A stretch of 64,000 nt of DNA from Proteiniclasticum aestuarii (lineage in GTDB: Bacteria > Bacillota > Clostridia > Clostridiales > Clostridiaceae): assembly GCF_017368455.1 (NCBI RefSeq), contig NZ_JAFNJU010000005.1:180602-244601 (forward strand), in the 5' to 3' direction. Positions 52,167-63,838 of this stretch are shown here, piece by piece (position 1 is the first letter of the stretch; the number at the start of each line of letters is the position of its first letter). The notes under the pieces were generated by a model. It ran no database searches and had not been told where the DNA came from. It saw only the letters and a list, made by a program, of their open reading frames with translations. A program made the position numbers and the translations under genes.

Positions 52167-53555
52167 ATGATTCTTGAAAGAGTGAAGGAATACATCCTTT
52201 CCAATAACCTGATCAGACGAGATGAGAAAATTCTCGTGGCTTTTTCCGGGGGAGCGGATTCGCTGGCCCTTCTTCTGATGCTGCACGAGCTGAAGGCGTC
52301 CCTGCCAATGGAGCTGGGTGCCTGCCATGTGAATCACATGTTAAGAGGAGAAGATGCTTTGGCGGACGAAGTCTTCTGCAGAGAGACGGCCGAAAGGCTT
52401 TCCATTCCTTTCTACAGTATGAGGAAAGACGTGAAGACCTATGCAAAGGAAAAAGGACTGTCCTTTGAAGCGGCAGGAAGAGAAGTAAGGTATGCATTTT
52501 TTAAGGATATTATGGTAAACCATAACTATGAGAAGTGCGCCACGGCCCATCACCTGGATGACCAGGTGGAGACCATCCTCCTCAATCTCATGCGAGGCAG
52601 TGGTCTCAATGGACTCACGGGAATGTCTTCGAAAAGAGAGGAGTTCATCAAGCCCATCCTGTTTCTGAAGAAAGAGGAGCTTTGCGGTTACCTTGACAAG
52701 CGGCAGATGATGCCCAGGGAAGATGATTCCAACAGGGACAATGTCTATCAGAGAAACAAAGTGAGAAATGAACTGATTCCCTATATCAGAGAAAACTTCA
52801 ATGAGGATTTCCCCGAAACGGTATGGAGAATGTCGGAACTTCTGAAGGATGATCTTGATTATATACAGATCGAGATGGAGAAAGTGAAACGTCTGTATGT
52901 GAAACAGGTGGAAAATAAGAGGATCGTCATTGAGAAGGAAGCGTTTCAAGCCCACAAGGCGCTGCTGACGCGAGTACTTTTACAGGCCATTTCCGTCGTG
53001 AAAGGGGATGTGTCCGACATCGAAGAAGTGCATATCCGGGACATGATGGCTCTTCAGAAAAAGGAGACCGGTAAACGCGTCGATATCAAGGATGACGTCA
53101 TAGCCAGAAACGATTATGGAAATCTCATAATCGAGAGAAAAAAAGCAGATTCAGAAAGGGAAGAAAGAATGCTTCATGAGGAACTGAAAATTCCAGGGAC
53201 CTACCTGGTGGATGGGAAGACCATCCGACTCCGTTATGTGGAAAGAGATGAGATGGTCAAGGACAAGAAACTGAGATTCTTCAATGGCGATCTCATGGAG
53301 GAAACCGTCATTGTGAGAAACCGGCAGGAAGGCGACCGGATGAGACCCTTCGGCATGAACGGATACAGAAAACTCAAGAATATTCTCATTGATAAGAAGA
53401 TCAGCAGAGAAGACCGGGACAGGCTGCTCATCTTCCAGAACAGAAATGAGGTGTTCTATATCGGATCCATGATCATCAGTGATGATTATAAAGTGAAAGA
53501 CAATACAGAGAAGATTCTTGAAATCGGAATCTTTGAGGAGGAACCAAATGATTGA
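52167..53555 (+). CDS. tilS: tRNA(Ile)-lysidine synthetase
   Basis: 462 aa. N-type ATP pyrophosphatase P-loop SGGADS (about 29-34), HVNHMLRG, HHLDDQVET, R/N-rich RNKVRNELIP, and the TilS C-terminal domain (about 375-455; NRQEGDRMRPFGMNG). Converts C34 of the CAT-anticodon tRNA-Ile to lysidine. Its last 8 bases overlap hpt, the classical tilS-hpt-ftsH order of Firmicutes. Confidence 0.96.
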   Translation: MILERVKEYILSNNLIRRDEKILVAFSGGADSLALLLMLHELKASLPMELGACHVNHMLRGEDALADEVFCRETAERLSIPFYSMRKDVKTYAKEKGLSFEAAGREVRYAFFKDIMVNHNYEKCATAHHLDDQVETILLNLMRGSGLNGLTGMSSKREEFIKPILFLKKEELCGYLDKRQMMPREDDSNRDNVYQRNKVRNELIPYIRENFNEDFPETVWRMSELLKDDLDYIQIEMEKVKRLYVKQVENKRIVIEKEAFQAHKALLTRVLLQAISVVKGDVSDIEEVHIRDMMALQKKETGKRVDIKDDVIARNDYGNLIIERKKADSEREERMLHEELKIPGTYLVDGKTIRLRYVERDEMVKDKKLRFFNGDLMEETVIVRNRQEGDRMRPFGMNGYRKLKNILIDKKISREDRDRLLIFQNRNEVFYIGSMIISDDYKVKDNTEKILEIGIFEEEPND

Positions 53556-54090
53556 AAATGATGTAAAAGAAGTGCTGATCAGCAGAGAAGAGCTGGCAGA
53601 TAAGTGCAGAGAACTGGGAGCGAAGATCAGCAGGGACTTTGAAGGAAAGGACCTGGTGCTGGTGGGCATCCTGAAAGGATCTGTGGTATTCATGACAGAT
53701 CTCATGAAGGAAATCACCATCCCCTGCAATATCGAGTTCATGGAAGTGTCCAGTTACGGAACGGGAGCGGTAAGCTCCGGTGTCGTGAAGATCAATAAGG
53801 ATCTGGACATGGACATCACAGGAAAGAATATACTCATCGTGGAGGACATCATCGATACAGGCCTGACCTTAAGCTATCTTGTGAACTATCTCAAGACAAG
53901 AGGCGCTGCCGGAATCGATATCGTGTGTCTTCTGGACAAGAAGGAAAGAAGAACCAATGACATTCCCGTAACCTATGTGGGCTATGAAGTCCCTGATGAG
54001 TTCATCATCGGCTATGGCATCGATTATGCGGAAAAGTACAGAAATCTTCCTTATGTGGCATCCCTTAAAGAAGAAATTTATCAGAAATAA
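53548..54090 (+). CDS. hpt: Hypoxanthine phosphoribosyltransferase
   Basis: 180 aa from ATG 53548, 5 bases after GAGGAGGAA and overlapping the tilS stop (ATGATTGA). PRPP-binding loop ILIVEDIIDTGLTL, GILKGSVVFM, DKKERR. Salvages hypoxanthine and guanine with PRPP. Confidence 0.96.
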   Translation: MIENDVKEVLISREELADKCRELGAKISRDFEGKDLVLVGILKGSVVFMTDLMKEITIPCNIEFMEVSSYGTGAVSSGVVKINKDLDMDITGKNILIVEDIIDTGLTLSYLVNYLKTRGAAGIDIVCLLDKKERRTNDIPVTYVGYEVPDEFIIGYGIDYAEKYRNLPYVASLKEEIYQK

Positions 54091-54203
54091 GATCGATTAT
54101 CCTTTATTCTTTCAGGATTTCCCTGTAGAATAAATAGTATACAATTTAATTGGAAGAGCATTCTTCTAAATGAGCAAAAGAAAGGAGCAGGCAAAAAGTA
54201 GAA

Positions 54204-56150
54204 TTGCCTGATGAGCGTATGAATACAAATCGTAAAGTACCCAATATGTTCAGCTTTGTTGCGGTAATCATGCTGTTTTTCATCGCCATGCTGTTATTCA
54301 ACAACGTGGACAATCAGCTGAATTCCATTTCGTTTAATGAGTTCACCACCGAGTACAGAGCAGACAAAATCAAAGAAATCAATATCTCCAGTGATGGCAT
54401 GACCATCAAGGGAATCAAAACAGATGACACCACTTTCACAACGGTGGCGGCACCTGAAAGACTGGCCCAGTTTCTGAGTGAGGAAGGGAAGGACACGGTC
54501 ATCGAAAGATACACGCCAAGATCCGACTTCTCCATCTGGTCCATTCTGACACCCGTGCTTCTTCTAGGTGGTGTAGCCATGTTCCTGATTTTCATGAACA
54601 AGCAGAATCAGAATATGGGCAACAGCAACCGAAGCGCCATGAATTTCGGAAAGAGCCGTGCCAAAATGGCCAACCCCGACAACAAGTCCGTGACTTTCAA
54701 GGATGTGGCTGGTGCGGAAGAAGAAAAGTATGAACTGGAGGAAGTGGTGGAATTCCTTAAGAATCCGAAGAAGTATCTGGATCTGGGTGCCAGAATTCCA
54801 AAGGGAATTCTGCTGGTAGGACCTCCTGGAACAGGTAAGACGCTGCTTGCCAAAGCGGTGGCGGGAGAAGCGGGTGTTCCCTTCTTCAGCATTTCCGGTT
54901 CAGACTTTGTGGAAATGTTCGTCGGTGTCGGAGCATCCAGAGTGCGAGACATGTTCGAGCAGGCCAAGAAAAATGCTCCATGCATCATCTTCATCGATGA
55001 AATCGATGCGGTGGGCAGAAAAAGAGGAGCAGGTCTTGGTGGTGGACATGATGAAAGAGAACAGACACTGAATCAGCTGCTGGTGGAGATGGATGGTTTC
55101 GGTATCAATGAAGGTATCATCATGATCGCGGCAACCAACAGACCTGACATTCTGGATAATGCACTCCTGAGACCCGGAAGATTCGACAGACAGATTGCGG
55201 TGGGCTATCCGGATGCTCAGGGAAGAGAAGAGATTCTTAAGGTGCATATCAGAAAGAAGCCACTGGGTGAAGATGTGAATCTGAGTTCCCTGGCCAAAAT
55301 GACCACTGGCTTCACAGGAGCCGACCTTGAGAACCTCACCAATGAAGCAGCCCTTCTGGCGGTGAGAGCAAATAAGAAGTTCATCACCATGAGAGAGCTG
55401 GATGAAGCCATCACCAGAGTCATTGCGGGAACGGAAAAGAAATCCAGACTGGTCTCCGACCATGAAAGAAGGCTGACAGCCTATCATGAAGCAGGCCATG
55501 CCATCATCGGCAGAGTGCTTCCGAATATGGATCCCATCCATCAGATCAGTATCATTCCAAGAGGCATGGCTGGTGGATACACCATGCACATTCCTACAGA
55601 AGACCGCTCTTATATGAGTAAATCAAGGCTTCTGGACATGATGGTCTCCCTTCTGGGGGGCCGAGTGGCGGAATCTCTAGTGCTGAAGGATATTTCCACA
55701 GGGGCCAAGAACGACATCGACAGAGTGTCGAAGATCGCAAGGTCCATGGTAACGGAATATGGAATGAGTGATAAGGTGGGCACCATCTCCTTTGGAGAGG
55801 ACCAGGAAGTGTTCCTGGGTAGAGATTTCAGCAAGTCCAAGAACTTTTCTGAGAAGATGGGCGAGCTCATCGACGATGAAGTGAAGGAACTGGTGGATAC
55901 CGCTTATAAGAAGGCGGAAGAAATCCTTACAGAAAACATGGATAAACTTCATATTCTGGCTGCCAAGCTTCTGGAATTCGAGAAGATCGAAGCGGAAGAG
56001 TTCGAAGAACTTTTCACCACCGGTCAGATCACAAAACGTGTCCATGGGGATGAGATACCAGTGAAGGAAGCGAAGAAGGCACCAGAAGTGGTAGTGGAAG
56101 AAAAGGCTGAAGAAGAGGACTTTAAAGGAAGACCTGTGACCGAAAGCTGA
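54204..56150 (+). CDS. ftsH: ATP-dependent zinc metalloprotease FtsH
   Basis: 648 aa if started at TTG 54204; ATG 54219 is the other option, and neither has an ideally placed ribosome site (AAAGGAG lies at 54181-54187). Two membrane helices (about 15-32 and 113-132) flank a short extracellular domain. Then come the AAA domain with Walker A GPPGTGKT (about 206-213), Walker [37 protein letters not shown], and the M41 protease site HEAGH (about 428-432). Degrades membrane and regulatory proteins. Charged tail of about 40 residues. Confidence 0.96.
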   Translation: MPDERMNTNRKVPNMFSFVAVIMLFFIAMLLFNNVDNQLNSISFNEFTTEYRADKIKEINISSDGMTIKGIKTDDTTFTTVAAPERLAQFLSEEGKDTVIERYTPRSDFSIWSILTPVLLLGGVAMFLIFMNKQNQNMGNSNRSAMNFGKSRAKMANPDNKSVTFKDVAGAEEEKYELEEVVEFLKNPKKYLDLGARIPKGILLVGPPGTGKTLLAKAVAGEAGVPFFSISGSDFVEMFVGVGASRVRDMFEQAKKNAPCIIFIDEIDAVGRKRGAGLGGGHDEREQTLNQLLVEMDGFGINEGIIMIAATNRPDILDNALLRPGRFDRQIAVGYPDAQGREEILKVHIRKKPLGEDVNLSSLAKMTTGFTGADLENLTNEAALLAVRANKKFITMRELDEAITRVIAGTEKKSRLVSDHERRLTAYHEAGHAIIGRVLPNMDPIHQISIIPRGMAGGYTMHIPTEDRSYMSKSRLLDMMVSLLGGRVAESLVLKDISTGAKNDIDRVSKIARSMVTEYGMSDKVGTISFGEDQEVFLGRDFSKSKNFSEKMGELIDDEVKELVDTAYKKAEEILTENMDKLHILAAKLLEFEKIEAEEFEELFTTGQITKRVHGDEIPVKEAKKAPEVVVEEKAEEEDFKGRPVTES

Positions 56151-56230
56151 TTATATGATAGAAGATGATAATAGGCAGTTGTTCTGCCTATTATTTTACG
56201 AAGAAATGTAAATGATTACAGATTCTCGGG

Positions 56231-56266
56231 TAAGCGCTTTAATCAGATCTCAAGGGATGTTATAAT
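56231..56266 (+). promoter_or_regulatory. Promoter of the thioesterase-fhs pair with near-cre element
   Basis: Extended -10 TGTTATAAT (56258-56266). TAAGCGCTTTAA (56231-56242) around the -35 region resembles a cre site but misses two consensus positions. Confidence 0.35.
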
Positions 56267-56292
56267 GGTATTTGAATTGGAGGTATTACTAT

Positions 56293-56676
56293 ATGGACAA
56301 ACTGAGACCGGGAATGGTCTATGAACATACTAAGATCGTGACAGAAGAAGATACCGCAGAAGCCCACGGCTCCGGAGATCTACCGGTGTATGCCACACCT
56401 GCTCTGGTGGCCCTGATGGAATATGCGTCCAAGGAGCTTGTCAAGCCCGGCCTTTCGGAAGGGGAGACCACGGTAGGCGTGAAAATGGACATATCCCACC
56501 TGAAAGCCACGGTAGTGGGCGGCGCAGTGCGTGCACGAGCAGAGCTTCTGGAAATGGAAGGCAGAAGACTACACTTTCGCATCGAAGCCTATGAGGGCGA
56601 AATGCTCATCGGTGAAGCGATTCACGACAGAGTAATGGTAGATGCACAGAGATTCATGAGTAAATTCAGCAAATAA
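56293..56676 (+). CDS. Hot-dog thioesterase (FlK-like)
   Basis: 127 aa from ATG 56293, after GGAGG. Hot-dog fold resembling fluoroacetyl-CoA thioesterase FlK: LRPGMVYEHTKIVTEEDTA, YATPALVALMEYAS, GETTVGVKMDISHLKAT, HDRVMVD. Likely cleaves a small acyl-CoA or acts in thioester proofreading; substrate not assignable. Ends 24 bases before fhs. Confidence 0.87.
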   Translation: MDKLRPGMVYEHTKIVTEEDTAEAHGSGDLPVYATPALVALMEYASKELVKPGLSEGETTVGVKMDISHLKATVVGGAVRARAELLEMEGRRLHFRIEAYEGEMLIGEAIHDRVMVDAQRFMSKFSK

Positions 56677-56700
56677 TATATACAATTTAGGAGGTACACT

Positions 56701-58368
56701 TTGAAAACAGATATTCAAATTGCACAGGAATCAACCATGCTCCACATCAGGGATGTGGCAGGACAGATGGGACTTACGGAGGACGATCTGGACTTTTACG
56801 GAAAGTACAAGGCGAAGATTTCTCTGGACGTCTTAAGAAGAGAAGAGAAGACGGAGGATGCGAAACTCATCCTGGTCACCGCCATCAATCCGACTCCTGC
56901 AGGAGAAGGAAAGTCTACCGTAACGGTAGGACTGGGTCAGGCACTGACAAAGATCGGAAAGAAAGCGGTTATCGCGCTGCGTGAACCTTCTCTTGGACCT
57001 GTATTCGGGGTCAAGGGTGGCGCTGCCGGCGGTGGATATTCGCAGGTAGTGCCCATGGAGGACATCAACCTTCATTTCACAGGGGATATGCATGCCATCA
57101 CCACCACCAACAATCTTCTTTCTGCAGCCATAGACAATCACATCCATCAGGGAAATAAACTGAATATAGATGTAAGAAGAATTCTCTTCAAGAGAGTCCT
57201 GGACATGAATGACAGAGCGCTCAGACAGGTGAACGTGGGTCTTGGTGGAAAGCCCAACGGCTTCCCGAGAGAAGACGGATTCATGATCACGGTGGCTTCT
57301 GAAATCATGGCGATTCTCTGCCTTGCCACATCACTGGAAGACCTGAAGGAAAGAATGGGTCAGATCATGATCGGATACAATTATGACGGAGAAGCGATCT
57401 TTGCCAGGGACCTCAACGTCCAGGGCGCCATGGCGCTTCTCATGAAGGATGCCATCATGCCGAATCTGGTTCAGACCCTTGAAAACACCCCTGCCATCAT
57501 CCATGGCGGACCTTTTGCCAATATCGCGCATGGGTGCAACAGCATCCTGGCCACAAAGACTGCGCTGAAGCTGGGCGATTATGTGGTCACAGAAGCGGGA
57601 TTCGGTGCAGACCTCGGTGCAGAGAAGTTCCTGGACATCAAGTGCAGATTCGGTGGACTGAACCCAAGTGCGGTGGTCATTGTGGCAACTGTAAGAGCGC
57701 TGAAGCATCACGGCGGCGTACAGAAAGCGGATCTTTCCACTCCGAATGTGGAGGGGCTTGAAAAGGGAATCGTCAACCTGGAGAAGCAGATTGAGAACAT
57801 CAGAAAGTTCAATCTGGAGCCTGTGGTTGCCATCAATAAATTCGTTTCCGATTCGGATGAGGAAATCCAGTACATCGAGAACTTCCTGAACAAGATGAAC
57901 GTCAAGGTTGCCCTGACCGAAGTATGGGAAAAAGGCGGAGAAGGCGGAGTCGAGCTTGCTCATAAGGTCATCGAGGTGGCAGAGGGTGCGGGCACCTATA
58001 AGCCTCTATATGATGTGGAGCTTCCTATAAAGGAGAAGATCGGCACCATCGTGAAGGAAATCTACGGCGGAAGCAGCGTCGCCTACTCACCGAAGGCGGA
58101 AAAGGCCATCCGAGAAATCGAGGCCATGGGACTGGACAAGAAGCCCATCTGTATGGCGAAGACCCAGTACTCCCTTTCTGACAACCCTAAGCTTCTGGGA
58201 GCGCCTTCGGGCTTCGAAGTGAAGGTCAATGAGGTGAAGCTTTCAAACGGCGCAGGCTTCATTGTATGCCTCACAGGAGATGTCATGACCATGCCTGGTC
58301 TGCCGAAGGTTCCAGCTGCCAACAATATGGACATTGATGAGGATGGAAACATACTCGGATTATTCTAG
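56701..58368 (+). CDS. fhs: Formate-tetrahydrofolate ligase
   Basis: 555 aa, TTG start 5 bases after GGAGGTAC. ATP loop [14 protein letters not shown] (about 64-77), [28 protein letters not shown]. Makes 10-formyl-THF from formate and ATP, for purines, for fMet-tRNA and, in acetogens, for the methyl branch of the Wood-Ljungdahl pathway. No other acetogenesis gene is in the window. Confidence 0.97.
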   Translation: MKTDIQIAQESTMLHIRDVAGQMGLTEDDLDFYGKYKAKISLDVLRREEKTEDAKLILVTAINPTPAGEGKSTVTVGLGQALTKIGKKAVIALREPSLGPVFGVKGGAAGGGYSQVVPMEDINLHFTGDMHAITTTNNLLSAAIDNHIHQGNKLNIDVRRILFKRVLDMNDRALRQVNVGLGGKPNGFPREDGFMITVASEIMAILCLATSLEDLKERMGQIMIGYNYDGEAIFARDLNVQGAMALLMKDAIMPNLVQTLENTPAIIHGGPFANIAHGCNSILATKTALKLGDYVVTEAGFGADLGAEKFLDIKCRFGGLNPSAVVIVATVRALKHHGGVQKADLSTPNVEGLEKGIVNLEKQIENIRKFNLEPVVAINKFVSDSDEEIQYIENFLNKMNVKVALTEVWEKGGEGGVELAHKVIEVAEGAGTYKPLYDVELPIKEKIGTIVKEIYGGSSVAYSPKAEKAIREIEAMGLDKKPICMAKTQYSLSDNPKLLGAPSGFEVKVNEVKLSNGAGFIVCLTGDVMTMPGLPKVPAANNMDIDEDGNILGLF

Positions 58369-58383
58369 AAAATATGAATAATG

Positions 58384-58417
58384 GTGAAGCCAGTCCCAAT
58401 GACTGACTTCACTTTTC
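58384..58417 (+). terminator. Terminator after fhs
   Basis: Stem GTGAAG-x-x-AGTC / GACT-x-x-CTTCAC with TTTTCTT tail. Confidence 0.7.
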
Positions 58418-58475
58418 TTATGAAAACAGGAAGCCGGACAGTTAAGTCAAACTTCAACGGATTTGCCCGATTTAC

Positions 58476-58503
58476 TTGACAAACGGTAGGTTATTGCTAA
58501 AAT
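58476..58503 (+). promoter_or_regulatory. Promoter of coaX-dus
   Basis: TTGACA (58476-58481), 16 bp, TAAAAT (58498-58503). Confidence 0.6.
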
Positions 58504-58590
58504 TATATTGTTCAAAAATATAACAGCACAGAAAAATGTATTCATCAGCAGCTTTACAGCTGCTTTTAAAATATTATGGGGAGTTGTCTT

Positions 58591-59370
58591 ATGATATTAT
58601 TAATCGATGTAGGAAACACCAATATCGTCATGGGTGTACATGATGGCACGAGCATTGTCTCGGACTTCAGACTGTCCACCAATTACATGAAGACCTCTGA
58701 CGAGATCTCCATCGATGTGATCAGTCTCTTCAGGCTGAATCATCTCGATGTGGAAAGCATTGATGGCGTCATCATTTCCTCTGTAGTGCCCAACGTCATG
58801 TATTCGCTGGAAAACATGGTGAGAAAGGTGTTCAAGGTGACCCCCATTGTGGTGGGAGCCGGAGTGAAGACTGGAATCAATGTGAAAACCGACAATCCCA
58901 AGGAAGTGGGAGCGGATAGAATCGTCAATGCGGTGGCGGCTACAGCGAAATACAAGAGAAGTCTCATCATCATCGACTTCGGCACGGCAACCACATTCTG
59001 CTCCGTGAAGAAGGATGGAACCTATGCAGGGGGAATCATTTCACCTGGAATCAAGATTTCCGCAGAAGCGCTTTTCCAGAAAGCCGCAAAGCTGCCCAGA
59101 ATCGAGCTCATGAAGCCTGAGAAAGTCATCGGGAAGAATACGGTGGTTTCCATGCAGTCGGGCATGGTTCATGGCTATATCGGCCTGGTGGAGCATCTGG
59201 TCAAGCTCATGAAAGCGGAGATGATGGCGGAAGGCGAGGAGGAGCCCTTTGTTGTGGCAACGGGTGGCTTTTCGAGACTGATCAATCAGAATACGGACTG
59301 CATTGATGTTGTGGAACCGAATCTTACCCTGGAAGGGCTGAAACTGATATATGATAAAAATAAGAAATAG
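58591..59370 (+). CDS. coaX: Type III pantothenate kinase
   Basis: 259 aa from ATG 58591, after GGGGAG. DVGNTN phosphate loop near the N-terminus, [26 protein letters not shown] and [13 protein letters not shown] are family landmarks. Catalyses the first step of coenzyme A synthesis. Overlaps the dus gene by 20 bases. Confidence 0.96.
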   Translation: MILLIDVGNTNIVMGVHDGTSIVSDFRLSTNYMKTSDEISIDVISLFRLNHLDVESIDGVIISSVVPNVMYSLENMVRKVFKVTPIVVGAGVKTGINVKTDNPKEVGADRIVNAVAATAKYKRSLIIIDFGTATTFCSVKKDGTYAGGIISPGIKISAEALFQKAAKLPRIELMKPEKVIGKNTVVSMQSGMVHGYIGLVEHLVKLMKAEMMAEGEEEPFVVATGGFSRLINQNTDCIDVVEPNLTLEGLKLIYDKNKK

Positions 59371-60325
59371 TGTACTCGAGAGTAATGTCTTTCTGGCACC
59401 CATGGCTGGCGTAACAGATATTTCCTTCAGGGAAATCGCCATATCCATGGGCTGTTCTATGGTATACTCTGAAATGGTCAGCGCCAAAGCGCTGCATTAC
59501 GGAAGTGAAAACACAAAGGAGCTTCTGAGGATTTCGCCCAAGGAAAAGCCCATCGCGGTGCAGCTCTTCGGCAGCGAGAAAGAGATTCTTGCGAAAATCG
59601 CCGGCAAACTCAGTGAGAATGAGGACATCGTGCTCATCGACATCAATATGGGCTGTCCCGCACCGAAACTCGTGAAGAACGGCGAAGGATCCTCTCTGAT
59701 GCTGGATCCGAAAAAAGCTGCGGAGATCATCACGGAAGTGAAGAAATCTACGCATAAACCCGTCACCTGCAAGTTCAGGAGAGGGTTTAAGATGGGGGAG
59801 GAGACCGCAGTGGATTTCGCCAAGCGAATGGAAGATGCGGGGGCTGACCTTGTGACGGTGCACGGAAGATACAGAGACCAGTTTTATTCTGGAACATCGG
59901 ACAGGGAAGTCATCCGAAAGATCAAGGAGAGTCTGAGTATTCCGGTCATCGGAAACGGAGACATCTTCAGCGGACAGGATGCCCTGGATATGTTTGAAAC
60001 AGGATGTGATGGCATCATGGTGGCCAGAGGAGCCCTTGGAAATCCATGGATCTTTGAGGAAATCCATGCCGCCATGGAAGGAAGAGCCTATGAAAGGCCT
60101 GGATATGGGGAGCGGCTGGATACGCTGATTCTCCACTACAACAACACACTGGCTTATGACGGAGCGTATAAGGCGGTAAGGGAAATGAGAAAGCATGTGG
60201 GCTGGTACCTGAAAGGGATGCCCAATAGTACAGAGGTGAAAAACACCATCAATTACGAGACGGACCCCGAAGTAGTACTGAAAACACTGGCTTCCTACAA
60301 AGAGAAGCTGGCTGAAAAAAGCTAA
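59351..60325 (+). CDS. dusB: tRNA-dihydrouridine synthase
   Basis: 324 aa. FMN-binding TIM barrel: [26 protein letters not shown], catalytic Cys in [48 protein letters not shown]. Reduces uridines in tRNA. Start lies inside the end of coaX. Confidence 0.96.
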   Translation: MIKIRNSVLESNVFLAPMAGVTDISFREIAISMGCSMVYSEMVSAKALHYGSENTKELLRISPKEKPIAVQLFGSEKEILAKIAGKLSENEDIVLIDINMGCPAPKLVKNGEGSSLMLDPKKAAEIITEVKKSTHKPVTCKFRRGFKMGEETAVDFAKRMEDAGADLVTVHGRYRDQFYSGTSDREVIRKIKESLSIPVIGNGDIFSGQDALDMFETGCDGIMVARGALGNPWIFEEIHAAMEGRAYERPGYGERLDTLILHYNNTLAYDGAYKAVREMRKHVGWYLKGMPNSTEVKNTINYETDPEVVLKTLASYKEKLAEKS

Positions 60326-60330
60326 AATCA

Positions 60331-60359
60331 TTGACATATAAGGACAATGTTACTATAAT
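60331..60359 (+). promoter_or_regulatory. Consensus promoter of greA-lysS
   Basis: TTGACA (60331-60336), 17 bp, TATAAT (60354-60359): perfect sigma-A boxes. Confidence 0.9.
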
Positions 60360-60392
60360 AGGAAATCAAATAAACCATTAAGGGGATTTAAA

Positions 60393-60875
60393 ATGAGTGA
60401 AGCAAAAAAGTATGTAATGACCTATGAGGGTGTCAAAAAACTGGAAAAGGAACTGGAATACCTGAAGACAGTGAAACGTAAAGAAATAACAGAGAAAATC
60501 AAAGTTGCGCTGGGATATGGGGATCTCAGTGAAAACTCCGAATATGATGAAGCGAAGAATGAGCAGGCTTTTGTGGAAGGTAAGATTTCACAGCTTGAGA
60601 ATACACTAAGAAATGCATCCGTCATTGATGAAAGTGAGATTTCACTGGATGTGGTCAGTGTAGGCTGCACCGTGAAAGTATACGACTATGATTTTGAGGA
60701 AGAAGTGACATATTCCATTGTGGGTTCCACAGAGGCGGATCCCATGAACTTCAAGATCTCCAACGAATCACCGGTGGGCAGTGCGCTCATCGGACATAAA
60801 GTGGATGATGAAGTCGTGGCCGTTGTACCAAATGGAACAAGCAAGTTCAAGATATTAGAAATAGGAAGAGAGTAG
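60393..60875 (+). CDS. greA: Transcription elongation factor GreA
   Basis: 160 aa. Coiled-coil N-terminal finger (about 8-75; [21 protein letters not shown]) with the acidic tip residues that reach the RNA polymerase active site, then the FKBP-like domain ([28 protein letters not shown]). Rescues backtracked polymerase. Eight bases before lysS. Confidence 0.96.
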   Translation: MSEAKKYVMTYEGVKKLEKELEYLKTVKRKEITEKIKVALGYGDLSENSEYDEAKNEQAFVEGKISQLENTLRNASVIDESEISLDVVSVGCTVKVYDYDFEEEVTYSIVGSTEADPMNFKISNESPVGSALIGHKVDDEVVAVVPNGTSKFKILEIGRE

Positions 60876-60883
60876 GTGCAGGA

Positions 60884-62392
60884 TTGACAAACGAAGAGAA
60901 TAACATCAGAGAACATGAAATCAGACTGTCAGAACAGGAGATGCAGAGAAGAGAAAAGCTGAAAGCGCTGCAGGATGCAGGGCAGGATCCTTTTGATGTC
61001 TATAAGGTGGAAGTGACACACAACTCCACGGAAATCAAGGAGAATCACGAAGCACTAGAAGGCGTGAAGATCAAGACTGCAGGAAGGCTTATGAGAAAGA
61101 GAGTGCAGGGAAAAGCGGGCTTCTCCGATATTCATGACAGAGAAGGGAAGCTTCAGCTCTACATCAAGCTGGACAACGTAGGAGAAGAAAAGCTGAAGTT
61201 CTTCAAGACACTGGACCTGGGAGACTGGATCAGTGTGGAGGGTGAAGTTTTCATCACAAGAACAGGCGAAGTATCTCTTCAGGTATCAAGCTTTGAGCTC
61301 ATCGCCAAAGCCCTGAAACCACTTCCAGACAAGTGGCATGGACTGCAGGATGCGGATCTTCGCTATCGTCAGAGAGAAGTGGACCTGATTGTGAATCCTG
61401 ATGTGAAGGAAAAGATGATCAAGAGAACGAAGATCATCAGAGAAATCAGAAACTATCTGGATGAGAGAGGATACCTGGAGGTGGAGACACCGATTCTATC
61501 CCCCATCGCGGGTGGAGCGGCGGCCAGACCCTTCGTCACCCATCACAACTCACTGGATATCGACATGTATCTTAGAATCGCCACAGAGCTTTACCTGAAG
61601 AGACTCATCGTGGGTGGTTTTGAAAAGGTCTATGACATGGGCAAGAACTTCAGAAATGAAGGAATCGACTATAAGCACAATCCTGAGTTCACCATGATTG
61701 AGCTCTATGAAGCCTACAGCGACTACAACGATATGATGGATCTCACTGAGGATCTGGTTTCTTCCGTTGCACAGAAGGTGCTGGGCACCATGAAGATCAC
61801 CTATGAGGAAACAGAAATCGATCTGACTCCTCCATGGAGAAGAGCCACCATGGCTGAGCTTGTGAAGGAAGCCACAGGTATTGACTTCGATGCCATCACT
61901 GTGGAAGAAGCCCATGAAGCGGCAAGAGAGAATCATATGAAGGATGACTTCAAATACGACATCGAGCACACCTCAAAGGGAGATGTCCTAAATGCCATGT
62001 TCGAGAGATTCTGCGAAGACAAGCTGATTCAGCCTACCTTCGTCACCGACTATCCGGTGGAGATCTCTCCGCTGACAAAGAAGAAGAGAGGGAATCCGGA
62101 ATATACAGAGCGTTTCGAAGGATTCATCTTCGGAAGAGAAATCTGTAATGCCTATTCAGAGCTGAATGATCCGATTGTTCAGAGAGAGAGATTCAACCAG
62201 CAGGCCGGCGAAAGAGAGCTTGGGGATGATGAAGCCTACATGATCGATGAGGAATTCATGAGTGCCCTGGAAACCGGTATGCCTCCAACAGGCGGACTGG
62301 GCATCGGAGTGGACCGTATCGTCATGTTCCTGACGGATGCACATTCCATAAGAGACATCATACTGTTCCCGACCATGAAGCCACAGGAATAG
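60884..62392 (+). CDS. lysS: Lysyl-tRNA synthetase, class II
   Basis: 502 aa, TTG start near AGGTGCAGGA. OB anticodon domain (about 60-160), then class II core: motif 2 [18 protein letters not shown], motif 3 [15 protein letters not shown]. Co-transcribed with greA as in many Firmicutes; a terminator follows. Confidence 0.97.
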   Translation: MTNEENNIREHEIRLSEQEMQRREKLKALQDAGQDPFDVYKVEVTHNSTEIKENHEALEGVKIKTAGRLMRKRVQGKAGFSDIHDREGKLQLYIKLDNVGEEKLKFFKTLDLGDWISVEGEVFITRTGEVSLQVSSFELIAKALKPLPDKWHGLQDADLRYRQREVDLIVNPDVKEKMIKRTKIIREIRNYLDERGYLEVETPILSPIAGGAAARPFVTHHNSLDIDMYLRIATELYLKRLIVGGFEKVYDMGKNFRNEGIDYKHNPEFTMIELYEAYSDYNDMMDLTEDLVSSVAQKVLGTMKITYEETEIDLTPPWRRATMAELVKEATGIDFDAITVEEAHEAARENHMKDDFKYDIEHTSKGDVLNAMFERFCEDKLIQPTFVTDYPVEISPLTKKKRGNPEYTERFEGFIFGREICNAYSELNDPIVQRERFNQQAGERELGDDEAYMIDEEFMSALETGMPPTGGLGIGVDRIVMFLTDAHSIRDIILFPTMKPQE

Positions 62393-62409
62393 AATATAAA
62401 CAGCATAAG

Positions 62410-62446
62410 AAAGCTCCCTCAGCAGTGAATGCCGAGGGAGCTTTTA
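62410..62446. terminator. Terminator between lysS and asnA
   Basis: 11-bp stem AAAGCTCCCTC / GAGGGAGCTTT with T-tract. A second inverted repeat AAGGCAGGC / GCCTGCCTT (62472-62504) lies nearer to asnA and lacks a good T-run. Confidence 0.85.
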
Positions 62447-62528
62447 TCCATGATTCTATGCAAGTATGATCAAGGCAGGCAACGCGGAGCGCGGAGCCTG
62501 CCTTTCATCATAAGGAGAATGCTGATTG

Positions 62529-63512
62529 CTAAAGGAGAGAAATGTTTTTCAGAGCCAGTTCACTTCTCATTTCTTCAGGCCAGATGCTGCTCTGCACCTC
62601 TCCGATGTGGTATTTCTTCAGAAGGAACTGACAGATTCTGGACTGGCCGATTCCGCCGCCCATGGTCTGAGGCAGTTTCCCTTCCAGAAGAAGGGAATGG
62701 AAAGGAAGACTTGTGCGGTCTTCTTTTCCGGCTTTCTTCAGCTGAGCCAGCAGCGTCTCCTTGTCCACGCGGATGCCCATGGAAGAAAGTTCCAGAACCT
62801 CATCATGGACAGTGTTGTAGAAGAGAAGATCCCCGTTTAAGCTCCAGTCGTCATAATCCGGTGCACGGCCGTCATGTCTTTCACCGCTGGTGAGATGATC
62901 ACCGATGCCGATGAGAAAGAATGCGCCTGATTCCTTTGCAAAAGCGCTTTCTCTTTCTTTGGCTGACTTGTCAGGATATTTCTCATAGAGCTCCTGGGCG
63001 GTGATGAAAGTGATGGCCTCAGGCAGCTCCGGCTTCAGGAATGGATACTTCTTTGCAAGAAGCAGTTCGGCATCCTTGAATATGGAGTAGATGATAGAGA
63101 CCGTATCTTTCAGGGTCTCCAGGTTTCTGTCACCTTCTCCGATGATCTTTTCCCAGTCCCACTGATCCACATAGATGCTGTGGATGTGATCGAGTTTCTC
63201 ATCACGCCTGATGGCATTCATGTTGGTATAGAGTCCTTCCCCAAGGGAGAATTCATAGTCTTTCAATGCTTTTCTTTTCCATTTGGCCAGAGACTGCACG
63301 ATTTCCACTTCTTTACCTGAATCCAGGATATCAAAAGCCACGGGTCTTTCGATCCCATTGAGATCGTCGTTTAGGCCTGTGCCTTTTTCCACAAAAAGGG
63401 GAGCTGACACTCTGGTCAGGTTCAGTCGCTCGGAAAGCTCGTGTTCGAAGAACACTTTGATGAGCTTGATGGCTTTCTGCGTCTCTTTTAAGGTCATGGT
63501 CGGTTTGTACAT
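62529..63512 (-). CDS. asnA: Aspartate-ammonia ligase (asparagine synthetase A)
   Basis: 327 aa. AsnA landmarks: [68 protein letters not shown]. Makes asparagine from aspartate, ammonia and ATP; related to class II aspartyl-tRNA synthetases. GAGGAGG precedes the ATG, and a T-box leader reads asparagine-tRNA charging. Confidence 0.97.
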   Translation of the reverse strand: MYKPTMTLKETQKAIKLIKVFFEHELSERLNLTRVSAPLFVEKGTGLNDDLNGIERPVAFDILDSGKEVEIVQSLAKWKRKALKDYEFSLGEGLYTNMNAIRRDEKLDHIHSIYVDQWDWEKIIGEGDRNLETLKDTVSIIYSIFKDAELLLAKKYPFLKPELPEAITFITAQELYEKYPDKSAKERESAFAKESGAFFLIGIGDHLTSGERHDGRAPDYDDWSLNGDLLFYNTVHDEVLELSSMGIRVDKETLLAQLKKAGKEDRTSLPFHSLLLEGKLPQTMGGGIGQSRICQFLLKKYHIGEVQSSIWPEEMRSELALKNISLL

Positions 63513-63805
63513 GGCGGTTTCCTCCTCAAAATAAAAAATTCCTCTCCATCCCTACATAGGGACGAAAGGAAAGGCTTCCGCGGTACCACCCAGTTTAGCT
63601 TTACAAAGCTCACTTTTTAAGATACAGACAATGGATCTGTCGATATCCGACTCCTATAACGGGGAGGTCCGTCCAGGTCTACTCGTTTCCTTTCCTCTGG
63701 CAGCTCCGAGGTGTTCTTCGACCATGCTTCTGTACCGGGATTGCACCATCCCCGACTCTCTAGGACATTAACCATGATGTACTCTTCTCATCTTCGCTTT
63801 GTTAT
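63513..63805 (-). promoter_or_regulatory. T-box riboswitch leader of asnA (Asn, AAC specifier)
   Basis: On the minus strand the leader contains the T-box core GGTGGTACCGCGG (63578-63590), Stem I elements (AGAGAGTCGGGGATGG, GTGCAATCCCGG) and a candidate specifier AAC in GAAGAACACCTC (about 63713-63724). A terminator hairpin (about 63535-63572) with a T-run can be replaced by the antiterminator when uncharged tRNA-Asn binds. Confidence 0.92.
63535..63572 (-). terminator. Regulated terminator of the asnA T-box
   Basis: Hairpin around GTCCCTATGTAGGGATGG on the minus strand followed by TTTTTTATTTT, between the T-box core and the asnA start. Confidence 0.8.
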
Positions 63806-63810
63806 ATCTC

Positions 63811-63838
63811 ATTATAGAAAATTTTCAGGAAGTGTCAA
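63811..63838 (-). promoter_or_regulatory. Promoter of the asnA T-box transcript
   Basis: Minus strand: TTGACA (63833-63838), 16 bp, TATAAT (63811-63816), a few bases upstream of the T-box leader. Confidence 0.85.
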